NCBI GenBank assembly: GCA_963971285.1
Contig: OZ020246.1
Coordinates: forward strand, 18,149,217 to 18,213,216
Length of the DNA: 64,000 bases
Source of the DNA: Astropecten irregularis
Lineage: Eukaryota > Echinodermata > Asteroidea > Paxillosida > Astropectinidae
Reading direction: 5' to 3'
The position numbers and the translations under genes were made by a program. Positions 1 through 13,911 of this stretch are shown in pieces; position 1 is the first letter of the stretch, and each line of letters starts with the position of its first letter. A model generated the notes under the pieces. It had not been told where the DNA came from. It did no database searches and saw only the letters and a list, made by a program, of their open reading frames with translations.

Positions 1-1252
1 TAATACACATACAGTGTAGCACGTCATAACGTGATTTATAAATCATTGCAGATTTCGCTAAGCAGGGCGCCTTAAGGTTCAAAAATTCAGATTGATGATC
101 TACACTGAAAATAAAAAGACACGTGTAATTTTGTTTTTCCTGAGTTTGACCCAGAAATGAGCAGGCAGATTTCAAAGATCGTGTTCAAAATATAGGATTG
201 GACAGCGCGCTGTCATATATAATACACATACAGTGTAGCACGTCATAACGTGATTTATAAATCATTGCAGATTTCGCTAAGCAGGGCGACTTCAGGTTCA
301 AAAATTCAGATATATGATCTACACTGAAAATAAAAAGACACGTGTAATTTTGTTTTCCCTGAATTTTCCCCAGAAGTGAGCAGGCAGTTTTCAAAGATCG
401 TGTTCAAAATATAGGATTAGACTGCGTGCTGCCATATATAATACACATACAGTGTAGCACGTCATAACGTGATTTATAAATCATTGCAGATTTCGCTAAG
501 CAGGGCGACTTCAGGTTCAAAGATTCAGATCTATGATGTAATTTTTTTTTCCTGAGTTTGCCCCCAAAAAATCAGCCAGATTTCAAAGATCGTGTTCAAA
601 ATATAGGATTGGACAGCGCGCTGTCATATATAATACACATACAGTGTAGCACGTCATAACGTGATTTATAAATCATTGCAGATTTCGCTAAGCAGGGCGA
701 CTTCAGGTTCAAAAATTCAGATATATGATCTACACTGAAAATAAAAAGACACGTGTAATTTTGTTTTTCCTGAATTTTCCCCAGAAATGAGCAGGCAGTT
801 TTCAAAGATCGTGTTCAAAATATAGGATTAGACTGCGTGCTGCCATATATAATACACATACAGTGTAGCACGTCATAACGTGATTTATAAATCATTGCAG
901 ATTTCGCTAAGCAGGGCGCCTTCAGGTTCAAAAATTCAGATTGATGATCTACACTGAAAATAAAAAGACACGTGTAATTTTGTTTTTCCTGAGTTTGACC
1001 CAGAAATGAGCAGGCAGTTTTCAAAGATCGTGTTCAAAATATAGGATGAGACTGCGTGCTGCCATATATAATACACATACAGTGTAGCACGTTATAACGT
1101 GATTTATAAATCATTGCAGATTTCGCTAAGCAGGGCGACTTCAGGTTCAAAAATTCAGATATATGATCTACACTGAAAATAAAAAGACACGTGTAATTTT
1201 GTTTTTTCTGAGTTTGCCCAAGAAATGAGCAGCCAGATGTCAAAGATCGTGT

Positions 1253-1653
1253 TCAAAATATAGGATTTGAAAAATCCTCATGCGCTTTAACAATGGTCCC
1301 ATGCACAAACCTATGCACGAAGGTGGGAACTAGGCCGAATCTTACTGACTATGACAAACATAGTCCATGACCATTTCATGTCACAACTCATTTTTGTCCA
1401 CGCAGGCTCTACGGGCTTGCCTATAAGCCTGGCATGCGCCAGTCGTCTGGCATAGTCAGTGACATATGGTCAAGTTCCCAGCCTTCGTAATATGGTTTGT
1501 ACATGGGCTCATTGCTAAAGCGCGTTAGGATTTTTTTTAGGGGGAGGATTTCGCTACGCAGGGCGACTTCAGTTTCAAAGATTCAGATCTATGATGTAAT
1601 TTTTTTTTCCTGAGTTTGCCCCCAAAAAAGCAGCCAGATTTCAAAGATCGTGT
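1253..1653. repeat. Foldback-bearing satellite unit, copy 1 (reference description)
   Basis: This 401-bp unit starts like a monomer (TCAAAATATAGGATT), then carries a foldback element at about 1271-1534, then resumes monomer sequence at GGATTTCGCTACGCAGGGCG. About 90 bp of the ordinary monomer, including both palindromes, are missing. The foldback arms match over roughly 90 bp with small gaps: the left arm begins AAATCCTCATGCGCTTTA and continues through CCCATGCACAAACC, ACGAAGG, GGGAACT and ACTGACTATG. The reverse complement of the right arm reads AAATCCTAACGCGCTTTA, CCCATGTACAAACC, ACGAAGG, GGGAACT and ACTGACTATG. The centre, about 80 bp, has further small hairpins. It looks like a non-autonomous inverted-repeat DNA transposon captured by the satellite. 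It is preceded by a c monomer and followed by d. Confidence 0.9.
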
Positions 1654-2965
1654 TCAAAATATAGGATTGGACAGCGCGCTGTCATATATAATACACATAC
1701 AGTGTAGCACGTCATTACGTGATTTATAAATCATTGCAGATTTCGCTAAGCAGGGCGACTTCAGGTTCAAAAATTCAGATATATGATCTACACTGAAAAT
1801 AAAAAGACACGTGTAATTTTGTTTTTCCTGAATTTTCCCCAGAAATGAGCAGGCAGTTTTCAAAGATCGTGTTCAAAATATAGGATTCGACTGCGTGCTG
1901 CCATATATAATACACATACAGTGTAGCACGTCAAAACGTGATTTATAAATCATTGCAGATTTCGCTAAGCAGGGCGAATTCAGGTTCAAAAATTCAGATA
2001 TATGATCTACACTGAAATTAAAACACACGTGTAATTTTGTTTTTCCTGAGTTTGCCCAAGAAATGAGCAGGCAGTTTTCAAAGATCGTGTTCAAAATATA
2101 GGATTAGACTGTGTGCTGCCATATATAATACACAAACAGTGTAGCACGTCATAACGTGATTTATAAATCATTGCAGATTTCGCTAAGCAGGGGCCTTCAG
2201 GTTGAAAAATTCAGATTGATGATCTACACTGAAAATAAAAAGACAGGTGTAATTTTGTTTTTCCTGAGTTTGACCCAGAAATGAGCAGGCAGATTTCAAA
2301 GATCGTGTTCAAAATATAGGATTGGACAGCGCGCTGTCATATATAATACACATACAGTGTAGCACGTCATAACGTGATTTATAAATCATTGCAGATTTCG
2401 CTAAGCAGGGCGACTTCAGGTTCAAAAATTCAGATATATGATCTACACTGAAAATAAAAAGACACGTGTAATTTTGTTTTCCCTGAATTTTCCCCAGAAG
2501 TGAGCAGGCAGTTTTCAAAGATCGTGTTCAAAATATAGGAATAGACTGCGTGCTGCCATATATAATACACATACAGTGTAGCACGTCATAACGTGATTTA
2601 TAAATCATTGCAGATTTCGCTAAGCAGGGCGCCTTAAGGTTCAAAAATTCAGATTGATGATCTACACTGAAAATAAAAAGACACGTGTAATTTTGTTTTT
2701 CCTGAGTTTGACCCAGAAATGAGCAGGCAGATTTCAAAGATCGTGTTCAAAATATAGGATTGGACAGCGCGCTGTCATATATAATACACATACAGTGTAG
2801 CACGTTATAACGTGATTTATAAATCATTGCAGATTTCGCTAAGCAGGGCGACTTCAGGTTCAAAAATTCAGATATATGATCTACACTGAAAATAAAAAGA
2901 CACGTGTAATTTTGTTTTTCCTGAGTTTGCCCAAGAAATGAGCAGCCAGATGTCAAAGATCGTGT

Positions 2966-3367
2966 TTAAAATATAGGATTTGAAACATCCTCATGCGCTT
3001 TAACAATGGTCCCATGCACAAACCTATGCACGAAGGTGGGAACTAGGCCGAATCTTACTGACTATGACAAACATAGTCCATGACCATTTCATGTCACAAC
3101 TCATTTTTGTCCACGCAGGCTCTAAGGGCTTGCCTATAAGCCTGGCATGCGCCAGTCGTCTGGCATAGTCAGTGACATATGGTCAAGTTCCAAGCCTTCG
3201 TAATATGGTTTGTACATGGGCTCATTGCTAAAGCGCGTTAGGATTTTTTTTAGGGGGAGGATTTCGCTACGCAGGGCGACTTCAGTTTCAAAGATTCAGA
3301 TCTATGATGTAATTTTTTTTTTCCTGAGTTTGCCCCCAAAAAAGCAGCCAGATTTCAAAGATCGTGT
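2966..3367. repeat. Foldback-bearing satellite unit, copy 2
   Basis: This 402-bp unit belongs to the variant group reading TTTGAAACATCC at the left arm and AAGTTCCAAGCC near the right arm. It carries a private CTCTAAGGG. Confidence 0.88.
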
Positions 3368-5118
3368 TCAAAATATAGGATTGGACAGCGCGCTGTCATA
3401 TATAATACACATACAGTGTAGCACGTCATTACGTGATTTATAAATCATTGCAGATTTCGCTAAGCAGGGCGACTTCAGGTTCAAAAATTCAGATATATGA
3501 TCTACACTGAAAATAAAAAGACACGTGTAATTTTGTTTTTCCTGAATTTTCCCCAGAAATGAGCAGGCAGTTTTCAAACATCGTGTTCAAAATATAGGAT
3601 TAGACTGCGTGCTGCCATATATAATACACATACAGTGTAGCACGTCATAACGTGATTTATAAATCATTGCAGATTTCGCTAAGCAGGGCGCCTTAAGGTT
3701 CAAAAATTCAGATTGATGATCTACACTGAAAATAAAAAGACACGTGTAATTTTGTTTTTCCTGAATTTTCCCCAGAAATGAGCAGGCAGTTTTCAAAGAT
3801 CGTGTTCAAAATATAGGATTAGACTGCGTGCTGCCATATATAATACACATACAGTGTAGCACGTCATAACGTGATTTATAAATCATTGCAGATTTCGCTA
3901 AGCAGGGCGCCTTCAGGTTCAAAAATTCAGATTGATGATCTACACTGAAAATAAAAAGACACGTGTAATTTTGTTTTTCCTGAGTTTGACCCAGAAATGA
4001 GCAGGCAGATTTCAAAGATCGTGTTCATAATATAGGATTGGACAGCACGCTGTCTTATATATTACACATACAGTGTAGCACGTCATAACGTGATTTATAA
4101 ATCATTGCAGATTTTGCTAAGCAGGGCGACTTCAGGTTCAAAAATTTAGATATATGATCTACACTGAAAATAAAAAGACCCGTGTAATTTTATTTTCCCT
4201 GAATTTTCCCCAGAAATGAGCAGGCAGTTTTCAAAGATCGTGTTCAAAATATAGGATTCGACTGCGTGCTGCCATATATAATACACATACAGTGTAGCAC
4301 GTCAAAACGTGATTTATAAATCATTGCAGATTTCGCTAAGCAGGGCGAATTCAGGTTCAAAAATTCAGATATATGATCTACACTGAAATTAAAACACACG
4401 TGTAATTTTGTTTTTCCTGAGTTTGCCAAAGAAATGAGCAGGCAGTTTTCAAAGATCGTGTTCAAAATATAGGATTAGACTGTGTGCTGCCATATATAAT
4501 ACACAAACAGTGTAGCACGTCATAACGTGATTTATAAATCATTGCAGATTTCGCTAAGCAGGGCGCCTTCAGGTTGAAAAATTCAGATTGATGATCTACA
4601 CTGAAAATAAAAAGACAGGTGTAATTTTGTTTTTCCTGAGTTTGACCCAGAAATGAGCAGGCAGATTTCAAAGATCGTGTTCAAAATATAGGATTGGACA
4701 GCGCGCTGTCATATATAATACACATACAGTGTAGCACGTCATAACGTGATTTATAAATCATTGCAGATTTCGCTAAGCAGGGCGACTTCAGGTTCAAAAA
4801 TTCAGATATATGATCTACACTGAAAATAAAAAGACACGTGTAATTTTGTTTTTCCTGAGTTTGACCCAGAAATGAGCAGGCAGATTTCAAAGATCGTGTT
4901 CAAAATATAGGATTGGACAGCGCGCTGTCATATATAATACACATACAGTGTAGCACGTTATAACGTGATTTATAAATCATTGCAGATTTCGCTAAGCAGG
5001 GCGACTTCAGGTTCAAAAATTCAGATATATGATCTACACTGAAAATAAAAAGACACGTGTAATTTTGTTTTTCCTGAGTTTGCCCAAGAAATGAGCAGCC
5101 AGATGTCAAAGATCGTGT

Positions 5119-5520
5119 TCAAAATATAGGATTTGAAAAATCCTCATGCGCTTTAACAATGGTCCCATGCACAAACCTATGCACGAAGGTGGGAACTAGG
5201 CCGAATCTTACTGACTATGACAAACATAGTCCATGACCATTTCATGTCACAACTCATTTTTGTCCACGCAGGCTCTACGGGCTTGCCTATAAGCCTGGCA
5301 TGCGCCAGTCGTCTGGCATAGTCAGTGACATATGGTCAAGTTCCCAGCCTTCGTAATATGGTTTGTACATGGGCTCATTGCTAAAGCGCGTTAGGATTTT
5401 TTTTAGGGGGAGGATTTCGCTACGCAGGGCGACTTCAGTTTCAAAGATTCAGATCTATGATGTAATTTTTTTTTTCCTGAGTTTGCCCCCCAAAAAGCAG
5501 CCAGATTTCAAAGATCGTGT
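5119..5520. repeat. Foldback-bearing satellite unit, copy 3
   Basis: This 402-bp unit has the common TTTGAAAAATCC arm and is followed by a d monomer. Confidence 0.88.
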
Positions 5521-7051
5521 TCAAAATATAGGATTGGACAGCGCGCTGTCATATATAATACACATACAGTGTAGCACGTCATTACGTGATTTATAAATCA
5601 TTGCAGATTTCGCTAAGCAGGGCGACTTCAGGTTCAAAAATTCAGATATATGATCTACACTGAAAATAAAAAGACACGTGTAATTTTGTTTTTCCTGAAT
5701 TTTCCCCAGAAATGAGCAGGCAGTTTTCAAAGATCGTGTTCAAAATATAGGATTAGACTCCGTGCTGCCATATATTATACACATACAGTGTAGCACGTCA
5801 TAACGTGATTTATAAATCATTGCAGATTTCGCTAAGCAGGGCGCCTTAAGGTTCAAAAATTCAGATTGATGATCTACACTGAAAATAAAAAGACACGTGT
5901 AATTTAGTTTTTCCTGAATTTTCCCCAGAAATGAGCAGGCAGTTTTCAAAGATCGTGTTCAAAATATAGGATTCGACTGCGTGCTGCCATATATAATACA
6001 CATACAGTGTAGCACGTCAAAACGTGATTTATAAATCATTGCAGATTTCGCTAAGCAGGGCGAATTCAGGTTCAAAAATTCAGATATATGATCTACACTG
6101 AAATTAAAACACACGTGTAATTTTGTTTTTCCTGAGTTTGCCCAAGAAATGAGCAGGCAGTTTTCAAAGATCGTGTTCAAAATATAGGATTAGACTGTGT
6201 GCTGCCATATATAATACACAAACAGTGTAGCACGTCATAACGTGATTTATAAATCATTGCAGATTTCGCTAAGCAGGGGCCTTCAGGTTGAAAAATTCAG
6301 ATTGATGATCTACACTGAAAATAAAAAGACAGGTGTAATTTTGTTTTTCCTGAGTTTGACCCAGAAATGAGCAGGCAGATTTCAAAGATCGTGTTCAAAA
6401 TATAGGATTGGACAGCGCGCTGTCATATATAATACACATACAGTGTAGCACGTCATAACGTGATTTATAAATCATTGCAGATTTCGCTAAGCAGGGCGAC
6501 TTCAGGTTCAAAAATTCAGATATATGATCTACACTGAAAATAAAAAGACACGTGTAATTTTGTTTTCCCTGAATTTTCCCCAGAAGTGAGCAGGCAGTTT
6601 TCAAAGATCGTGTTCAAAATATAGGAATAGACTGCGTGCTGCCATATATAATACACATACAGTGTAGCACGTCATAACGTGATTTATAAATCATTGCAGA
6701 TTTCGCTAAGCAGGGCGCCTTAAGGTTCAAAAATTCAGATTGATGATCTACACTGAAAATAAAAAGACACGTGTAATTTTGTTTTTCCTGAGTTTGACCC
6801 AGAAATGAGCAGGCAGATTTCAAAGATCGTGTTCAAAATATAGGATTGGACAGCGCGCTGTCATATATAATACACATACAGTGTAGCACGTTATAACGTG
6901 ATTTATAAATCATTGCAGATTTCGCTAAGCAGGGCGACTTCAGGTTCAAAAATTCAGATATATGATCTACACTGAAAATAAAAAGACACGTGTAATTTTG
7001 TTTTTCCTGAGTTTGCCCAAGAAATGAGCAGCCAGATGTCAAAGATCGTGT

Positions 7052-7453
7052 TTAAAATATAGGATTTGAAACATCCTCATGCGCTTTAACAATGGTCCCA
7101 TGCACAAACCTATGCACGAAGGTGGGAACTAGGCCGAATCTTACTGACTATGACAAACATAGTCCATGACCATTTCATGTCACAACTCATTTTTGTCCAC
7201 GCAGGCTCTACGGGCTTGCCTATAAGCCTGGCATGCGCCAGTCGTCTGGCATAGTCAGTGACATATGGTCAAGTTCCAAGCCTTCGTAATATGGTTTGTA
7301 CATGGGCTCATTGCTAAAGCGCGTTAGGATTTTTTTTAGGGGGAGGATTTCGCTACGCAGGGCGACTTCAGTTTCAAAGATTCAGATCTATGATGTAATT
7401 TTTTTTTTCCTGAGTTTGCCCCCAAAAAAGCAGCCAGATTTCAAAGATCGTGT
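7052..7453. repeat. Foldback-bearing satellite unit, copy 4
   Basis: This is of the AACATCC variant group. It is unusual in being followed directly by an e monomer, the d monomer having been lost. Confidence 0.88.
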
Positions 7454-9642
7454 TCAAAATATAGGATTAGACTGCGTGCTGCCATATATAATACACATAC
7501 AGTGTAGCACGTCATAACGTGATTTATAAATCATTGCAGATTTCGCTAAGCAGGGCGCCTTAAGGTTCAAAAATTCAGATTGATGATCTACACTGAAAAT
7601 AAAAAGACACGTGTAATTTTGTTTTTCCTGAATTTTCCCCAGAAATGAGCAGGCAGTTTTCAAAGATCGTGTTCAAAATATAGGATTAGACTGCGTGCTG
7701 CCATATATAATACACATACAGTGTAGCACGTCATAACGTGATTTATAAATCATTGCAGATTTCGCTAAGCAGGGCGCCTTCAGGTTCAAAAATTCAGATT
7801 GATGATCTACACTGAAAATAAAAAGACACGTGTAATTTTGTTTTTCCTGAGTTTGACCCAGAAATGAGCAGGCAGATTTCAAAGATCGTGTTCATAATAT
7901 AGGATTGGACAGCACGCTGTCTTATATATTACACATACAGTGTAGCACGTCATAACGTGATTTATAAATCATTGCAGATTTTGCTAAGCAGGGCGACTTC
8001 AGGTTCAAAAATTTAGATATATGATCTACACTGAAAATAAAAAGACCCGTGTAATTTTATTTTCCCTGAATTTTCCCCAGAAATGAGCAGGCAGTTTTCA
8101 AAGATCGTGTTCAAAATATAGGATTCGACTGCGTGCTGCCATATATAATACACATACAGTGTAGCACGTCAAAACGTGATTTATAAATCATTGCAGATTT
8201 CGCTAAGCAGGGCGAATTCAGGTTCAAAAATTCAGATATATGATCTACACTGAAATTAAAACACACGTGTAATTTTGTTTTTCCTGAGTTTGCCAAAGAA
8301 ATGAGCAGGCAGTTTTCAAAGATCGTGTTCAAAATATAGGATTAGACTGTGTGCTGCCATATATAATACACAAACAGTGTAGCACGTCATAACGTGATTT
8401 ATAAATCATTGCAGATTTCGCTAAGCAGGGCGCCTTCAGGTTGAAAAATTCAGATTGATGATCTACACTGAAAATAAAAAGACAGGTGTAATTTTGTTTT
8501 TCCTGAGTTTGACCCAGAAATGAGCAGGCAGATTTCAAAGATCGTGTTCAAAATATAGGATTGGACAGCGCGCTGTCATATATAATACACATACAGTGTA
8601 GCACGTCATAACGTGATTTATAAATCATTGCAGATTTCGCTAAGCAGGGCGCCTTCAGGTTGAAAAATTCAGATTGATGATCTACACTGAAAATAAAAAG
8701 ACAGGTGTAATTTTGTTTTTCCTGAGTTTGACCCAGAAATGAGCAGGCAGATTTCAAAGATCGTGTTCATAATATAGGATTGGACAGCGCGCTGTCTTAT
8801 ATATTACACATACAGTGTAGCACGTCATAACGTGATTTATAAATCATTGCAGATTTTGCTAAGCAGGGCGACTTCAGGTTCAAAAATTCAGATATATGAT
8901 CTACACTGAAAATAAAAAGACCCGTGTAATTTTGTTTTCCCTGAATTTTCCCCAGAAATGAGCAGGCAGTTTTCAAAGATCGTGTTCAAAATATAGGATT
9001 CGACTGCGTGCTGCCATATATAATACACATACAGTGTAGCACGTCAAAACGTGATTTATAAATCATTGCAGATTTCGCTAAGCAGGGCGAATTCAGGTTC
9101 AAAAATTCAGATATATGATCTACACTGAAAATAAAAAGACACGTGTAATTTTGTTTTCCCTGAATTTTCCCCAGAAGTGAGCAGGCAGTTTTCAAAGATC
9201 GTGTTCAAAATATAGGAATAGACTGCGTGCTGCCATATATAATACACATACAGTGTAGCACGTCATAACGTGATTTATAAATCATTGCAGATTTCGCTAA
9301 GCAGGGCGCCTTAAGGTTCAAAAATTCAGATTGATGATCTACACTGAAAATAAAAAGACACGTGTAATTTTGTTTTTCCTGAGTTTGACCCAGAAATGAG
9401 CAGGCAGATTTCAAAGATCGTGTTCAAAATATAGGATTGGACAGCGCGCTGTCATATATAATACACATACAGTGTAGCACGTTATAACGTGATTTATAAA
9501 TCATTGCAGATTTCGCTAAGCAGGGCGACTTCAGGTTCAAAAATTCAGATATATGATCTACACTGAAAATAAAAAGACACGTGTAATTTTGTTTTTCCTG
9601 AGTTTGCCCAAGAAATGAGCAGCCAGATGTCAAAGATCGTGT

Positions 9643-10044
9643 TCAAAATATAGGATTTGAAAAATCCTCATGCGCTTTAACAATGGTCCCATGCACAAAC
9701 CTATGCACGAAGGTGGGAACTAGGCCGAATCTTACTGACTATGACAAACATAGTCCATGACCATTTCATGTCACAACTCATTTTTGTCCACGCAGGCTCT
9801 ACGGGCTTGCCTATAAGCCTGGCATGCGCCAGTCGTCTGGCATAGTCAGTGACATATGGTCAAGTTCCCAGCCTTCGTAATATGGTTTGTACATGGGCTC
9901 ATTGCTAAAGCGCGTTAGAATTTTTTTTAGGGGGAGGATTTCGCTACGCAGGGCGACTTCAGTTTCAAAGATTCAGATCTATGATGTAATTTTTTTTTTC
10001 CTGAGTTTGCCCCCAAAAAAGCAGCCAGATTTCAAAGATCGTGT
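9643..10044. repeat. Foldback-bearing satellite unit, copy 5
   Basis: It carries the rare GCGTTAGAATTTT in the right arm, shared only with the unit at 13,510. Confidence 0.88.
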
Positions 10045-11795
10045 TCAAAATATAGGATTGGACAGCGCGCTGTCATATATAATAAACATACAGTGTAGCA
10101 CGTCATTACGTGATTTATAAATCATTGCAGATTTCGCTAAGCAGGGCGACTTCAGGTTCAAAAATTCAGATATATGATCTACACTGAAAATAAAAAGACA
10201 CGTGTAATTTTGTTTTTCCTGAATTTTCCCCAGAAATGAGCAGGCAGTTTTCAAAGATCGTGTTCAAAATATAGGATTAGACTGCGTGCTGCCATATATA
10301 ATACACATACAGTGTAGCACGTCATAACGTGATTTATAAATCATTGCAGATTTCGCTAAGCAGGGCGCCTTAAGGTTCAAAAATTCAGATTGATGATCTA
10401 CACTGAAAATAAAAAGACACGTGTAATTTTGTTTTTCCTGAATTTTCCCCAGAAATGAGCAGGCAGTTTTCAAAGATCGTGTTCAAAATATAGGATTCGA
10501 CTGCGTGCTGCCATATATAATACACATACAGTGTAGCACGTCAAAACGTGATTTATAAATCATTGCAGATTTTGCTAAGCAGGGCGACTTCAGGTTCAAA
10601 AATTTAGATATATGATCTACACTGAAAATAAAAAGACCCGTGTAATTTTGTTTTCCCTGAATTTTCCCCAGAAATGAGCAGGCAGTTTTCAAAGATCGTG
10701 TTCAAAATATAGGATTCGACTGCGTGCTGCCATATATAATACACATACAGTGTAGCACGTCAAAACGTGATTTATAAATCATTGCAGATTTCGCTAAGCA
10801 GGGCGAATTCAGGTTCAAAAATTCAGATATATGATCTACACTGAAATTAAAACACACGTGTAATTTTGTTTTTCCTGAGTTTGCCCAAGAAATGAGCAGG
10901 CAGTTTTCAAAGATCGTGTTCAAAATATAGGATTAGACTGTGTGCTGCCATATATAATACACAAACAGTGTAGCACGTCATAACGTGATTTATAAATCAT
11001 TGCAGATTTCGCTAAGCAGGGCGCCTTCAGGTTGAAAAATTCAGATTGATGATCTACACTGAAAATAAAAAGACAGGTGTAATTTTGTTTTTCCTGAGTT
11101 TGACCCAGAAATGAGCAGGCAGATTTCAAAGATCGTGTTCAAAATATAGGATTGGACAGCGCGCTGTCATATATAATACACATACAGTGTAGCACGTCAT
11201 AACGTGATTTATAAATCATTGCAGATTTCGCTAAGCAGGGCGACTTCAGGTTCAAAAATTCAGATATATGATCTACACTGAAAATAAAAAGACACGTGTA
11301 ATTTTGTTTTCCCTGAATTTTCCCCAGAAGTGAGCAGGCAGTTTTCAAAGATCGTGTTCAAAATATAGGAATAGACTGCGTGCTGCCATATATAATACAC
11401 ATACAGTGTAGCACGTCATAACGTGATTTATAAATCATTGCAGATTTCGCTAAGCAGGGCGCCTTAAGGTTCAAAAATTCAGATTGATGATCTACACTGA
11501 AAATAAAAAGACACGTGTAATTTTGTTTTTCCTGAGTTTGACCCAGAAATGAGCAGGCAGATTTCAAAGATCGTGTTCAAAATATAGGATTGGACAGCGC
11601 GCTGTCATATATAATACACATACAGTGTAGCACGTTATAACGTGATTTATAAATCATTGCAGATTTCGCTAAGCAGGGCGACTTCAGGTTCAAAAATTCA
11701 GATATATGATCTACACTGAAAATAAAAAGACACGTGTAATTTTGTTTTTCCTGAGTTTGCCCAAGAAATGAGCAGCCAGATGTCAAAGATCGTGT

Positions 11796-12197
11796 TCAAA
11801 ATATAGGATTTGAAAAATCCTCATGCGCTTTAACAATGGTCCCATGCACAAACCTATGCACGAAGGTGGGAACTAGGCCGAATCTTACTGACTATGACAA
11901 ACATAGTCCATGACCATTTCATGTCACAACTCATTTTTGTCCACGCAGGCTCTACGGGCTTGCCTATAAGCCTGGCATGCGCCAGTCGTCTGGCATAGTC
12001 AGTGACATATGGTCAAGTTCCCAGCCTTCGTAATATGGTTTGTACATGGGCTCATTGCTAAAGCGCGTTAGGATTTTTTTTAGGGGGAGGATTTCGCTAC
12101 GCAGGGCGACTTCAGTTTCAAAGATTCAGATCTATGATGTAATTTTTTTTTTCCTGAGTTTGCCCCCCAAAAAGCAGCCAGATTTCAAAGATCGTGT
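11796..12197. repeat. Foldback-bearing satellite unit, copy 6
   Basis: It has the common arm sequence and reads GCCCCCCAAAAAGCAG near its right end, like the units at 5119, 15,663 and 17,377. Confidence 0.88.
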
Positions 12198-13509
12198 TCA
12201 AAATATAGGATTGGACAGCGCGCTGTCATATATAATACACATACAGTGTAGCACGTCATTACGTGATTTATAAATCATTGCAGATTTCGCTAAGCAGGGC
12301 GACTTCAGGTTCAAAAATTCAGATATATGATCTACCCTGAAAATAAAAAGACACGTGTAATTTTGTTTTTCCTGAATTTTCCCCAGAAATGAGCAGGCAG
12401 TTTTCAAAGATCGTGTTCAAAATATAGGATTAGACTGCGTGCTGCCATATATAATACACATACAGTGTAGCACGTCATAACGTGATTTATAAATCATTGC
12501 AGATTTCGCTAAGCAGGGCGCCTTAAGGTTCAAAAATTCAGATTGATGATCTACACTGAAAATAAAAAGACACGTGTAATTTTGTTTTTCCTGAATTTTC
12601 CCCAGAAATGAGCAGGCAGTTTTCAAAGATCGTGTTCAAAATATAGGATTCGACTGCGTGCTGCCATATATAATACACATACAGTGTAGCACGTCAAAAC
12701 GTGATTTATAAATCATTGCAGATTTCGCTAAGCAGGGCGAATTCAGGTTCAAAAATTCAGATATATGATCTACACTGAAATTAAAACACACGTGTAATTT
12801 TGTTTTTCCTGAGTTTGCCCAAGAAATGAGCAGGCAGTTTTCAAAGATCGTGTTCAAAATATAGGATTAGACTGTGTGCTGCCATATATAATACACAAAC
12901 AGTGTAGCACGTCATAACGTGATTTATAAATCATTGCAGATTTCGCTAAGCAGGGGCCTTCAGGTTGAAAAATTCAGATTGATGATCTACACTGAAAATA
13001 AAAAGACAGGTGTAATTTTGTTTTTCCTGAGTTTGACCCAGAAATGAGCAGGCAGATTTCAAAGATCGTGTTCAAAATATAGGATTGGACAGCGCGCTGT
13101 CATATATAATACACATACAGTGTAGCACGTCATAACGTGATTTATAAATCATTGCAGATTTCGCTAAGCAGGGCGACTTCAGGTTCAAAAATTCAGATAT
13201 ATGATCTACACTGAAAATAAAAAGACACGTGTAATTTTGTTTTTCCTGAGTTTGACCCAGAAATGAGCAGGCAGATTTCAAAGATCGTGTTCAAAATATA
13301 GGATTGGACAGCGCGCTGTCATATATAATACACATACAGTGTAGCACGTTATAACGTGATTTATAAATCATTGCAGATTTCGCTAAGCAGGGCGACTTCA
13401 GGTTCAAAAATTCAGATATATGATCTACACTGAAAATAAAAAGACACGTGTAATTTTGTTTTTCCTGAGTTTGCCCAAGAAATGAGCAGCCAGATGTCAA
13501 AGATCGTGT

Positions 13510-13911
13510 TCAAAATATAGGATTTGAAAAATCCTCATGCGCTTTAACAATGGTCCCATGCACAAACCTATGCACGAAGGTGGGAACTAGGCCGAATCTT
13601 ACTGACTATGACAAACATAGTCCATGACCATTTCATGTCACAACTCATTTTTGTCCACGCAGGCTCTACGGGCTTGCCTATAAGCCTGGCATGCGCCAGT
13701 TGTCTGGCATAGTCAGTGACATATGGTCAAGTTCCCAGCCTTCGTAATATGGTTTGTACATGGGCTCATTGCTAAAGCGCGTTAGAATTTTTTTTAGGGG
13801 GAGGATTTCGCTACGCAGGGCGACTTCAGTTTCAAAGATTCAGATCTATGATGTAATTTTTTTTTTCCTGAGTTTGCCCCCAAAAAAGCAGCCAGATTTC
13901 AAAGATCGTGT
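13510..13911. repeat. Foldback-bearing satellite unit, copy 7
   Basis: It shares GCGTTAGAATTTT with the unit at 9,643 and has a private CCAGTTGTCTGG. Confidence 0.88.

Larger units (their letters stand above)
1..9642. repeat. Satellite block 1: classic subtype order with four foldback units
   Basis: Subtypes are told apart by fixed differences: a (CCAGAAGTGAGC), b (GGAATAGACTGCG), c (CACGTTATAACGTG), then the ~400-bp foldback unit, d (CACGTCATTACGTG), e and f (GCGCCTTAAGG or GCGCCTTCAGG), g (GATTTTGCTAAG, TTATATATTACAC), h (CACGTCAAAACGTG with GCGAATTCAGG), and i (ACACAAACAGTG). The fullest run is 2309-4680, reading a, b, c, foldback, d, e, f, g, h, i. Other passes skip monomers; at 7454, for instance, d is missing directly after the foldback unit. 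Some monomers are hybrids, such as 8986-9204, which begins as h and ends as a. Foldback units begin at 1253, 2966, 5119 and 7052. The monomers near 2095-2308 and 6181-6394 share a 2-bp shortening (CAGGGGCCTT). Confidence 0.9.
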
